DNA of 64,000 nucleotides from Blattabacterium cuenoti (GTDB lineage: Bacteria; Bacteroidota; Bacteroidia; Flavobacteriales; Blattabacteriaceae). Positions 10,571 to 18,982 of this stretch are shown piece by piece. The position numbers were made by a program, and so were the translations under genes. The notes beneath the pieces were generated by a model that made no database searches, was not told where the DNA came from, and saw only the letters and a list, made by a program, of their open reading frames with translations. How positions within the stretch are numbered: the stretch's first letter is position 1; each line of letters begins with the position of its first letter. Where the stretch lies: NCBI RefSeq assembly GCF_014251995.1, contig NZ_CP059205.1:1-64000 (forward strand), in the 5' to 3' direction.

Positions 10571-10637
10571 TAAAAGTCCTGAAAAAATACTATATAAAAA
10601 AAAGTTAATTTTTGTTATTTTACATAAAATTTATAAA

Positions 10638-11038
10638 TGGAGCTGGCGGGATTTGAACCCGCGTCCAAACAAGTAGCTTAAAAGTTTTCTACATACTTAT
10701 CCAAAATAATATTTTTTCCGTATTTATTCAAGTTCTGGATCTAGAATAAAAACTAAGATTCAAAAATCTTCAGAAAACTTAAGAATCATCTATTTTCCTA
10801 TCCTTAAAAAATTCTTGTATCTCTAATTCAGAAATTATAAGGAAAAATTTCTGGAGAGATATTTTGCTTCCGCATTATTAGCAGACCAAGCCCAAGTTTT
10901 TTATAAAAACGTTAAGCAGCAAAAGCGTATTCTTGTTCGCCGTTTATTTTGCAAGGGTTGATTTACGTGTAATACCTTACATAACACGATATGCTTACTT
11001 TTACCACTAATCTTGCTGTCAAATCCAAAATCAGCCCC
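10638..11038 (-). ncRNA. ssrA: Transfer-messenger RNA (tmRNA)
   Basis: Ribosome-rescue RNA, about 401 nt. Read on the minus strand it begins GGGGCTGATTTTGG at 11038 and ends with a tRNA-like T arm (GGTTCAAATCC) and AGCTCC plus A at 10638. The 5' GGGGCU pairs with the 3' AGCUCC to form the acceptor stem, and the rest of the CCA is not encoded. A resume reading frame at 10941-10912 encodes the degradation tag GEQEYAFAA followed by TAA; the hydrophobic AFAA end is the expected protease-recognition tail. It lies between lnt and rodA on the same strand. This is a one-piece tmRNA without circular permutation. Confidence 0.95.
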
Positions 11039-11044
11039 TTTATT

Positions 11045-12295
11045 TTATATAAAACTATTCTGATTTGATGCATCTATTCTTACAAATATAAATAATAAAA
11101 CAGTAAAAGACCAAAGAGATGATCCTCCATAACTAAAAAAAGGCAAAACAATTCCTATTGTAGGAAAAATTCCCATAACCATCCCCAAATTAATAATAAA
11201 ATGAATTAAAATAATATTTCCCACTGAATATCCAAATACTCTTCCGAAAACATCTTTTTGTCTTTCAGATAAAAAATAAATACGACTAATAAAAAATAAA
11301 TAAAATATTATTAATATAATACATCCTAAAAAACCCCATTCTTCTCCTACTGTGCAAAAAATATAATCAGTGTGTTGTTCAGGAACAAATTTTCCTTTTG
11401 TAACAGTCCCTTTTTTATATCCTTTACCAAACAATTGTCCAGAACCAATAGCTGTTTTTGAATATAACAAATTATATCCTACATTATCTCGATATTTTCT
11501 ATCAAATTCGTTCTGAAATAGAATATTAATTCTATCTCTATGATGTTGTTTTAAAAAATTTTGAGAGAAAAATGAAGAAAAAATAGAAACAAAAGAAAAA
11601 CTTAGAAATAAAAATATATAAAAAAATAAATCATTTATTGATTTATTCCTTTTGTCTTTTATTTTCAAAAAAGAAAAAAAAACAAATAATATAAATAAAA
11701 CTAAAACTATTTTCCAAGGAGAAATATTAAAAGAAATAATAAATAGAAAAATCGAAAATAAAAAATAAAGTATAAAAGAAATAGATAATCCTTCTCTATA
11801 TAGAGTTAAAAAAAAAGAGGAAAAGATTATAGAAGAACCGGGGTCAGGTTGAATAAATATTAATACAGATGGAAATATTAATATAATAAATGCATATAAA
11901 AGTGTTTTTTTATCTTTTAAGTTGTTATCACGACTTATTAAATGAGCTATCATTAAAGATGTAGATATCTTAGCTAATTCAGAAGGTTGAAAACTAATAG
12001 GACCAAAAACATACCAAGACTTTGATCCATTTATGTTTTTTCCAAAAAAAAATACACCAATCAAAAGAAATAACGTTAACAAAAATAAAAATGGTGTAAA
12101 ATATTTATAGTGAATCGGTTTGAATAAAAAGATAAAAAATATTAAAAAAAAACTTAATAAAATCCATATTAATTGTTTTTCCGCTTTTTCAGAAGAAACG
12201 GAATACAAATTCATTAATCCAAAAAAAGTCATGAAAATATAAATTGTAACAATCCACCAATCTATATTTAATAATATTTTATTTCTTTTTATCAA
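11045..12295 (-). CDS. rodA: Rod shape-determining peptidoglycan polymerase RodA
   Basis: SEDS-family glycosyltransferase that polymerises lipid II with PBP2 during elongation. The 416-residue, about 10-helix membrane protein shows 'NGSKSWYVFG', 'FQPSELAK', 'QPDPGSS' and the SEDS signature near the C-terminus, 'GIVLPFFSYGGSS'. Length is close to other Bacteroidetes RodA proteins. Its start overlaps the end of mrdA by 17 bp, so it is translated from the same mRNA as the shape operon; it is the last gene before the tmRNA. Confidence 0.95.
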   Translation of the reverse strand: MIKRNKILLNIDWWIVTIYIFMTFFGLMNLYSVSSEKAEKQLIWILLSFFLIFFIFLFKPIHYKYFTPFLFLLTLFLLIGVFFFGKNINGSKSWYVFGPISFQPSELAKISTSLMIAHLISRDNNLKDKKTLLYAFIILIFPSVLIFIQPDPGSSIIFSSFFLTLYREGLSISFILYFLFSIFLFIISFNISPWKIVLVLFILFVFFSFLKIKDKRNKSINDLFFYIFLFLSFSFVSIFSSFFSQNFLKQHHRDRINILFQNEFDRKYRDNVGYNLLYSKTAIGSGQLFGKGYKKGTVTKGKFVPEQHTDYIFCTVGEEWGFLGCIILIIFYLFFISRIYFLSERQKDVFGRVFGYSVGNIILIHFIINLGMVMGIFPTIGIVLPFFSYGGSSLWSFTVLLFIFVRIDASNQNSFI

Positions 12296-14189
12296 TGAAG
12301 TTCTTTTTACAAGAATTATTTAATTGTTTCATTCTAGCTATATAATTATATATTTTTTTCAAGCCTGAAGTCATAATTTTTTTTTCTAATCCTTTTCTAT
12401 TTACATTATGATTTATATATTTTTCTGCAATAAGACTAGCGATAGGACCTGCCCAATGAGATCCAAATCCTCCATTTTCTATGATAACGGAAATAGCAAT
12501 TTTAGGATCCTCTACAGGAGCAAATAATATAAAAATAGAATGGTCGGGTAAAGAAATTATTTTATGATTATTAACTCTAAGATAATTCTGAGAAGTTCCT
12601 GTTTTTCCAGCCATTCTAATATCAAATGATCTAAAACTTCTTCCAGTTCCAATCATGAAAACTTTTTCCATACCATGAATAATTAAGTCAAAATACTCAC
12701 TTTTCACTTTAGTATGTTTAGCTACTGTATAGTTTGGATTAGATATTGGCTTATGATTTATTCTTTTTACAATATGTGGAGTATAAAAATATCCTTTATT
12801 TGCTATAGCACAAACCATATTTGCTAATTGTATAGGAGTAACATTTATTTCTCCTTGCCCAATACTATTGGAAATAATAGTAATAGCATTCCATTTCATA
12901 ATCCCATATTTTTTATCATAATATTCTCCCGAAGGAATAATTCCTTTTTCTCCTGTAGCTAAATCATTATATAAATAATTTCCAAATCCAAAACTTTTAA
13001 TAATATCTCTCCACTCATTTAATCCTCTTGATAAATCTTTGGGATATTTTTCAATAACACGTTTATAAACTTGTGCAAAATAATTATTACAAGAAACAGC
13101 AACTGCTGTTTCTATTCCTATAGGTAATCCATGAATTCCAGAATGACAATGAATTATTTTTTTTCCATATCTAAATCCTTTGTAACATATAAAAGTCGTA
13201 TTCTTATTTACTACTCCCATTTGAAGACCAGCTAATTCAGTTAGTAATTTAAATGGAGACGCTGGAGGATAACGAGCCTGTGTAGTTCTATCAAATAGAG
13301 GATTGTCTATGGTATTTTTCATTAATTTTTCTAATTCATCATTAGAATGATTTATTTCTACAAATAAATTAGGATTATTAATAGGACTTGATACTAATGA
13401 TAAAATTTCTCCATTCTTAGGATTGATGGCAACTATTCCTCCTTTTTTTTGAAACATAAGTTTTTCTGCATATTTTTGAAGATCCCAATCTAAAGTTAGA
13501 GAAATATCATCTCCAATAACCGCTTTAACATCATTTTTTTTATTATTATAACTCCCTATTATGCATCCATTTCTATTTCTCATCCAATATTTAATTCCTT
13601 TTTTTCCTCTCAAAATTTTTTCATAATATTTTTCTACTCCAGCTAAACCTACAAGGTCTCCCATTTGATAATAATTAGACTCATTTTTAAGATTTTGATT
13701 AGTTACTTTTCCTATATATCCTAAAACATTAGCTGAACTTTCTACTTTGTAATTTCTAAGAGATCGTTTTGTCCAGTCAAATCCTTTATACTTATAAAGT
13801 TTTTCTTGTATTGCTGCAAATTTTTCTTTTGAAATAAAAGGAAGAAAAACAGATGGTAAATATTTAGAGTAAGATTTTGCTTTTTCTAAATTTTTAAAAA
13901 AAGTTTCTTTTTCAATTCCCACAAGATTACAAAATTCTATAACATTAAAATTTTCATCCATAAGAAATGGAATAACAATAAGTTCATAAATAGATTGATT
14001 AAAAACCAATAAGTTGTCATTTCTGTCAAAAATAGATCCTCTTTCAGGAATAATTATTTCTTGTTTAATGGAGGTATTAAAAGCATTCAAAATATATTTT
14101 TTCGTATATATCTGTATGAAAAATAATCTAATCGCAAAAACGAAACCTATAAAACCTAATAAAATATAAAATTTGTATAATTTTTTCAA
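12279..14189 (-). CDS. mrdA: Penicillin-binding protein 2 (peptidoglycan D,D-transpeptidase)
   Basis: Elongation-specific class B PBP, partner of RodA. The 636-residue protein has one N-terminal membrane anchor (about 6-25), the PBP dimerisation domain (about 45-220) and the transpeptidase domain. All three active-site motifs are present: SPFK with nucleophile S311, SCNN (about 370) and KTGTS with K529. The first motif reads SPFK instead of the more common STFK/SxFK, still SxxK. The start codon overlaps the mreD stop by 4 bp and the end overlaps rodA by 17 bp, which indicates translational coupling. Confidence 0.96.
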   Translation of the reverse strand: MKKLYKFYILLGFIGFVFAIRLFFIQIYTKKYILNAFNTSIKQEIIIPERGSIFDRNDNLLVFNQSIYELIVIPFLMDENFNVIEFCNLVGIEKETFFKNLEKAKSYSKYLPSVFLPFISKEKFAAIQEKLYKYKGFDWTKRSLRNYKVESSANVLGYIGKVTNQNLKNESNYYQMGDLVGLAGVEKYYEKILRGKKGIKYWMRNRNGCIIGSYNNKKNDVKAVIGDDISLTLDWDLQKYAEKLMFQKKGGIVAINPKNGEILSLVSSPINNPNLFVEINHSNDELEKLMKNTIDNPLFDRTTQARYPPASPFKLLTELAGLQMGVVNKNTTFICYKGFRYGKKIIHCHSGIHGLPIGIETAVAVSCNNYFAQVYKRVIEKYPKDLSRGLNEWRDIIKSFGFGNYLYNDLATGEKGIIPSGEYYDKKYGIMKWNAITIISNSIGQGEINVTPIQLANMVCAIANKGYFYTPHIVKRINHKPISNPNYTVAKHTKVKSEYFDLIIHGMEKVFMIGTGRSFRSFDIRMAGKTGTSQNYLRVNNHKIISLPDHSIFILFAPVEDPKIAISVIIENGGFGSHWAGPIASLIAEKYINHNVNRKGLEKKIMTSGLKKIYNYIARMKQLNNSCKKNFIDKKK

Positions 14190-14707
14190 CTTCTAATTTT
14201 TCTGAAAAAAAAATATATAATACATAAAATTGTTGTAAAAATACTGCTGAATATTGTTCTAAATAAAATAATTTTATTAAAAGAAGTTTCTTTAAATGTT
14301 TCTAATATCAATAATGAAAAATTATGAGTAATAACTAGTAAAAATATGTAAAGAACTGTTTTAATGAAAGATAATTTATAAATAGAAAAACGATTTCTAT
14401 TTGTTAGAAATCTTTTACCATCTAGAAAACGTAAAAAATTAACTCTTAAAAAAGCAGATAAAGTAGAAGAAAAGGCATGAATACCTCCAGAATTCATACA
14501 GTTATCTATAATCCATCCAATTAAAAATGATAATAACAAAAATAAAAATTTATTTCTATTATAAGGATAGACTAATATAAAAAGCACATATATATAAGAA
14601 TAATATCCATAATATCCTATTAATAATGGATTAATCATCAATATTTGAATCAAACAAAGTAAAAAAATGAAAAAAATAGAAAAAATAAAATTTTTAATAA
14701 AATTCAT
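14186..14707 (-). CDS. mreD: Rod shape-determining protein MreD
   Basis: Small polytopic inner-membrane protein of the elongasome. It has 173 residues with about five hydrophobic helices. The conserved MreD features are weak, but 'IGWIIDNCMNSGGIHAFSST' (the GxxxD/GxHA region) and position between mreC and mrdA settle the call. It starts 3 bp after the mreC stop and overlaps mrdA by 4 bp. Confidence 0.88.
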   Translation of the reverse strand: MNFIKNFIFSIFFIFLLCLIQILMINPLLIGYYGYYSYIYVLFILVYPYNRNKFLFLLLSFLIGWIIDNCMNSGGIHAFSSTLSAFLRVNFLRFLDGKRFLTNRNRFSIYKLSFIKTVLYIFLLVITHNFSLLILETFKETSFNKIILFRTIFSSIFTTILCIIYFFFRKIRS

Positions 14708-14710
14708 TAC

Positions 14711-15532
14711 TTACTTATAAAGTTGAATATTATTCCACTCTTTTTTAAATAGATTTTTTACAACATAAGCATTTTCTATAGTAGAAAAATTAGCAGTTAA
14801 CTTTACTTTTAAAATATAATTAGAATGTTCTTCATCAAATCTATAAGAAGATATTTTTCCAATTTCAATTCCTTCAGGAAAGGTGAAAGATTTTCCGTCA
14901 GTTTCTACTTTATCTCCTATTTCTATTTCTGAATGTCTAGGGATATCATATAAAAATACATATTCATAATCTGCTCCATCCCAACTTAGAATACCAAAGC
15001 ATTTATTTTTTTTCAAACGAGCATTTACTTTAATTTTTGGATTTAAAAGAGAAATAGCCACACTAAAATGCGGAGACGTTTTTATAATAATTCCCGCAAT
15101 TCCATTAGATAATACAATCCCCATTCCAGTTTTTATTCCATCTATATTTCCTTTATTTATTGTTATAAAATTTTCTTTTTCATGAATACTATTATTTATA
15201 ATTTTTACGGGAGTAAAAGTATATTGTTGTAAATAATCAATATTTTCTTTTTTAAAATCTTGGGATATCTTTTCTATTTTAGAAGAGATATGTTCGTTTC
15301 TTAATCTTTTATTTTCATCTAATAATTTTTTATTTTCAATTTCTAATAGAAGATAACTACGTAATTTATAAATAGTTTTATAAATATTTCCAATTAAAAA
15401 ATTGGAAGGTCCATGATAAATATACTGATGAAACTTTGAATTTGAAAAAGAAAAAAAAATAGCTATTGATTCTAATAAAAAAAAGAAAATAAAAAAACGC
15501 CATTTTAAAAAAAATACAAAAAATTCACGCAT
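14711..15532 (-). CDS. mreC: Rod shape-determining protein MreC
   Basis: Periplasmic elongasome scaffold that activates PBP2. The 273-residue protein has one N-terminal transmembrane segment (about 10-28). A coiled coil follows (about 62-95, rich in Lys/Glu/Leu heptads), then the MreC beta domain, with 'INKGNIDGIKTGMGIVLSNGIAGII' and 'VETDGKSFTFPEGIEIGKI' as clear family segments. It lies 14 bp after mreB in the same operon. Confidence 0.93.
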   Translation of the reverse strand: MREFFVFFLKWRFFIFFFLLESIAIFFSFSNSKFHQYIYHGPSNFLIGNIYKTIYKLRSYLLLEIENKKLLDENKRLRNEHISSKIEKISQDFKKENIDYLQQYTFTPVKIINNSIHEKENFITINKGNIDGIKTGMGIVLSNGIAGIIIKTSPHFSVAISLLNPKIKVNARLKKNKCFGILSWDGADYEYVFLYDIPRHSEIEIGDKVETDGKSFTFPEGIEIGKISSYRFDEEHSNYILKVKLTANFSTIENAYVVKNLFKKEWNNIQLYK

Positions 15533-15546
15533 AAAGTTTGTTTCCC

Positions 15547-16575
15547 CTATTTCATCAAAAATGTAAATTTATCAATATTCTTCAATGCTACACCTGTTCC
15601 TTTTACAACAGATCTTAAAGGATCATCTACTAAAAAAACAGAAAGCCCTGTTTTTTTAGATATTCTTTTATCTAATCCTCTTAAAAGGGATCCCCCCCCA
15701 GCCATATATATTCCTGTTTTGTAAATATCGGCAGCTAATTCTGGAGGCGTTCTTGAAAGAGTTTCCATTACTGCATCTTCAATCCGCAATATTGATTTAT
15801 CAAGAGCAGGAATTGTTTCTTTATAAGAAAGATTCATTTCTTTTGGTTTACCTGTAGGTAAATCTCTACCTTGTATATGAATATCCTCAGGAGGAGGATC
15901 AATAGCTTCCATTGCTGCTCCTATATCTATTTTTATTTTTTCTGCGGTTCTTTCTCCGATATATAAATTATATTTTGTACGAAGAAAATAAGCTATGTCA
16001 TTAGTAAAAACATCTCCAGCTATTTTTATAGATTTTTGACAAACTATCCCTCCTAAAGCTATAACACCACATTCTGTAGTTCCCCCTCCTATATCAACAA
16101 TCATGTTACCTTCTGCTTTTGTAACTGAAATTCCAGATCCTATAGCAGCGGCCATTGGTTCTTCAATTAAATAAACTTCTTTAGCATTAAGATTTTGAGC
16201 CGAGTCTTTAACTGCTCTTTTTTCTACTTCTGTAATTCCGGATGGTATGCAAATAACCATTGTTAATGATGGAGTAAAAAATTTATTGTTTATACCTGGT
16301 ACTTTTTTGATAAATTCTCTTATCATAAGTTCAGCTACTTGGTAATCTGCAATTACACCGTCTTTTAATGGTTTATATATTTTAATATTTTCATGTGTTT
16401 TCCCTTGCATTTGTTTTGCATCTTCACCCACTGCTAGTACCTTTTTTGTTCTTACGTCTATAGCTATTATTGAAGGTAAATCGACTATCACCTTATTATC
16501 ATGCATAATAAGAGTATTTGCCGTCCCTAAATCTATAGCTATTTCTTGACTAAAAAGATTCTTCATAAAATCCAT
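15547..16575 (-). CDS. mreB: Rod shape-determining actin-like protein MreB
   Basis: Actin-like ATPase filament that organises lateral wall synthesis. I choose the ATG at 16575 (MDFMKNLFSQEIAIDLG, 342 residues), which gives the usual MreB N-terminus; an in-frame ATG four codons upstream (16587) is possible. Phosphate-1 IDLGTANT, phosphate-2 IVDIGGGTTE and the adenosine motif MAGGGSLLRG are all present and normal. It is the first gene of the mreB-mreC-mreD-mrdA-rodA operon, and the 97-bp interval 16588-16684 to the divergent folK must hold its promoter. No confident promoter match is visible there. Confidence 0.96.
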   Translation of the reverse strand: MDFMKNLFSQEIAIDLGTANTLIMHDNKVIVDLPSIIAIDVRTKKVLAVGEDAKQMQGKTHENIKIYKPLKDGVIADYQVAELMIREFIKKVPGINNKFFTPSLTMVICIPSGITEVEKRAVKDSAQNLNAKEVYLIEEPMAAAIGSGISVTKAEGNMIVDIGGGTTECGVIALGGIVCQKSIKIAGDVFTNDIAYFLRTKYNLYIGERTAEKIKIDIGAAMEAIDPPPEDIHIQGRDLPTGKPKEMNLSYKETIPALDKSILRIEDAVMETLSRTPPELAADIYKTGIYMAGGGSLLRGLDKRISKKTGLSVFLVDDPLRSVVKGTGVALKNIDKFTFLMK

Positions 16576-16684
16576 TATTAATCGCATTAATATTTTTTTA
16601 TGAAAATGCTGTTTTAAATTTAAATAAAAATTACAGTTTTTTTGTATATTACATTAAAATATATTTAGATACAGACACATTTTT

Positions 16685-17191
16685 TTGAAAGAACATCATG
16701 TTTTTTTGCTACAAGGAAGTAATAAAGGTGATCGCAAAAATTATTTGGATAAATCTTTGACTTTAATTTCTCAAAAAATTGGGAGAATTATTAATAAATC
16801 TTCACTTTTTGAAAGTGAAGCTTGGAATATGAAGAATTCTCCCCTATTCTATAATAGGGCTCTACATGTAAAAACATATCATTCTCCATTTAATCTTCTA
16901 GAAAAAATTTACAATATAGAATTTATTATAGGGAGAAGAAAAAAAATGAAAAAAAATTTTAAGAAATATAAGGATAGAGAAATAGATATAGATATTTTAT
17001 TTTATGATCATATTATTATATACAGTTCTATTTTAACTATTCCTCATCCCTTATTGCACAAAAGAAAATTTGCATTAGAACCTATGTGTGAAATCAGTCC
17101 AAATAAAAATCATCCTATTTTTAATTTAACTTTATTAGAAATATTAGGAGTTTGTTTAGATAAACTAAATGTCAAGAAATTACGAAATTAA
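16685..17191 (+). CDS. folK: 2-amino-4-hydroxy-6-hydroxymethyldihydropteridine diphosphokinase
   Basis: HPPK, the pyrophosphokinase of folate synthesis. The 168-residue protein has the family landmarks GSNKGDR near the N-terminus, 'SEAWNM..SPLFYNRAL', and the signature 'KYKDREIDIDILFYD' with its Asp pair, then 'IPHPLLHKRKFALEPMCEI'. The start is a TTG; the first residues (MKEHHVFLLQGS) fit the family. It stands alone on the plus strand after the mreB divergence and is followed by a 318-bp gap. Confidence 0.93.
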   Translation: MKEHHVFLLQGSNKGDRKNYLDKSLTLISQKIGRIINKSSLFESEAWNMKNSPLFYNRALHVKTYHSPFNLLEKIYNIEFIIGRRKKMKKNFKKYKDREIDIDILFYDHIIIYSSILTIPHPLLHKRKFALEPMCEISPNKNHPIFNLTLLEILGVCLDKLNVKKLRN

Positions 17192-17509
17192 AAGTTTTTT
17201 TCTTATAGAAAATATAGACTAAAACAGTCTTTATAATTATTGTATTATTCATTGTATATTTCTTTTGTAATTTTTTTATTAAAAATGAAAATATAAAATT
17301 TAAAAATTAAAGTATATTCTTAATTAACTTAATTAAGACTAATAACTAAATATATAAATTTTTAAGAAGAAAGCGTATATAAATGTGATAACATGATATT
17401 ATCAAAAAAAATTTATATGAAATAAATAATGATGTATTTCGGATTATCTATAGATTTTTCATAGAAAAATAGTAAATAAATGTAATAAAAAAATTAATAC
17501 AATATAAAC
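17192..17509 (+). other. Intergenic region between folK and ridA
   Basis: A 318-bp A/T-rich interval with no convincing coding sequence. Two small hairpins are visible. AGACT/AGTCT lies around a 5-nt loop at 17216-17230, just after folK, and is a weak terminator candidate. ATTTTTC/GAAAAAT lies around a 3-nt loop at 17454-17470, about 40 bp before the ridA start. Neither is long enough to stand out strongly from the A/T-rich background. Confidence 0.4.
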
Positions 17510-17893
17510 ATGATAATTAAAAAGTGTTTTTCAAAAAAAATACCATCTTATGGACCATATAGTACATATGTTTTAGTAGATAACTTTTTATTTGTTTCTG
17601 GGCAAATAGCTATTGATAAAAAAACTGGAATATTAATTTCCAATTCTATAGAAATAGAAACAAAGAAAGTGATGGAAAATTTAGAAATTATTCTTTCAGA
17701 AAATAAAATAGGATTTCAAAATGTTATAAAAACTTCTCTCTTTGTGAAAGAGATGAATCATTTTTCCAAAATAAATAACGTATACTCTACTTTTTTTCAT
17801 GAAAAAAGTTATCCAGCTAGAGAAACTATACAAGTTTCTGGACTACCAAAAAACGCTAATATAGAAATATCTTTAATTGCATATAAAAATTAA
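17510..17893 (+). CDS. ridA: RidA family reactive intermediate/imine deaminase
   Basis: Small YjgF/YER057c/UK114 protein that hydrolyses reactive enamine/imine intermediates from PLP enzymes. The 127-residue product has the full fold: 'SYGPYSTYVLVDNFLFVSGQIAID' at the start and the signature PARETIQVSGLPKNANIEI near the C-terminus, including the Arg that binds the substrate carboxylate. Length is typical. It is isolated between two gene-free stretches. Confidence 0.95.
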   Translation: MIIKKCFSKKIPSYGPYSTYVLVDNFLFVSGQIAIDKKTGILISNSIEIETKKVMENLEIILSENKIGFQNVIKTSLFVKEMNHFSKINNVYSTFFHEKSYPARETIQVSGLPKNANIEISLIAYKN

Positions 17894-18982
17894 AAAAAAA
17901 TGGAGAATATGTTTTTTATTTTTTCTGTAATTAATATTGATAAATACTGAAAATTTATGATTATAAATCATATTGATTTAACAAAAAATGATCATATTTT
18001 TTATAAAAAAATTTCTTCTAAATAAAAAAATATATACACTTACTTGGTAAGTAACTTTTCTCATTAAAAATTTTATTATTATGGAGTTTTTGTTTTTAAA
18101 AATTGATAGAAATATAGAATCATGAATTATTATTTTTTAAACCATTAAGGTTTTTAACTAATTATGACTAATTATTATTTTCTATGTTATATTCTTTTTT
18201 ATAATTATATAAAAAAACCTTAATAAAGTGTCTGTCTCTTATAATTAAAAAATTAAATTACATTTTGGTAAGAACTATGTTGTAGTTATATTAATGTACT
18301 AGTTTAGTATTTTAATTTTTTATGGAACAAAAATAAGTTTAACCAATTTTATATATAAATGAAAATTAACTGCCTAGTTTTTTTAGGTATTACAAAAATT
18401 GGTTTTTTAAAAAAATATAGAATACATTATGTTCTTAAGATAAAAACTAGTTAGTTAATATTCATTAGATAATCAAAATAATAGAAAAATCATAAAAAAC
18501 AGAATATTTTTTAATAAAAAAATAGATAATTAGAATATTTAATAAAATAATTATCTATTGTTATTAACTATTAACTTATAGTATGTTAAAAATACAATTC
18601 GTAAAAAACATAATTTATTCTCCAATATTTTTCTTTTGAAGTTTATTTATTAAATAATTTAATTCAAAATAAAATGCAATATTATATTCATCCAATTTTG
18701 GAATCCCTATTCTAATATTTTTTTATTTAATAATTATCAAAACACAATCAATGAATTCATCGAAAAAAAATTTAATGAAAATAATTTTTATTATAATAAA
18801 TTAAAAACATTTAATTGAAAGAAAATATTAACAACATCATTTTTTTTAATGAATTAAAAAACAAGTTAATTAATAAATTTTTATTATTTCATGAAAAATA
18901 AACATCATAAATAATATAAAAAACAAAGTTTTTTTTAGAAAAAAAATTAAAAATATTATAAAAAATCTAAAATTAAATTTTT
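17894..18982 (+). other. 1.1-kb gene desert with hairpins and decayed sequence
   Basis: The longest stretch without an intact gene in the window. All frames on both strands are broken by stops every few dozen codons. Visible structure includes a nested inverted repeat with arms AACCAATTTT (18341-18350) and AAAATTGGTT (18395-18404), followed by T residues and enclosing a CCTA/TAGG hairpin (18373-18387). There is also an imperfect inverted repeat ATTAAGGTTTTT (18144-18155) with AAAAACCTTAAT (18213-18224), and TACTA/TAGTA at 18297-18309. A short coding-like stretch on the minus strand is listed separately. The simplest reading is the remains of one or more lost genes. Confidence 0.5.
18615..18722 (-). 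pseudogene. Possible coding remnant in the gene desert
   Basis: On the minus strand this stretch stays open for about 35 codons ending in TAA (18617-18615). It reads with ordinary residue composition, including 'IGIPKLDEYNIAFYFEL', unlike the surrounding stop-rich DNA. There is no start codon and the frame is cut by a stop immediately upstream. The 'IPKLDEYN' segment recalls the C-terminal part of some glucose-6-phosphate isomerases, but the continuation does not match what I know of them, so I do not name it. It may be chance. Confidence 0.25.

Noticed and set aside
16641-16667. TTTG and TATATTTA as a promoter pair in front of folK
   Set aside because: The spacing is 15 bp instead of 19-21 and the -7 element ends in A instead of G, so the match is no better than background.
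18521-18559. A perfect 12-bp inverted repeat (AATAGATAATTA and TAATTATCTATT) around a 15-nt loop
   Set aside because: It is almost pure A/T. A rough estimate shows a few such repeats are expected by chance in this composition when loop length is free.
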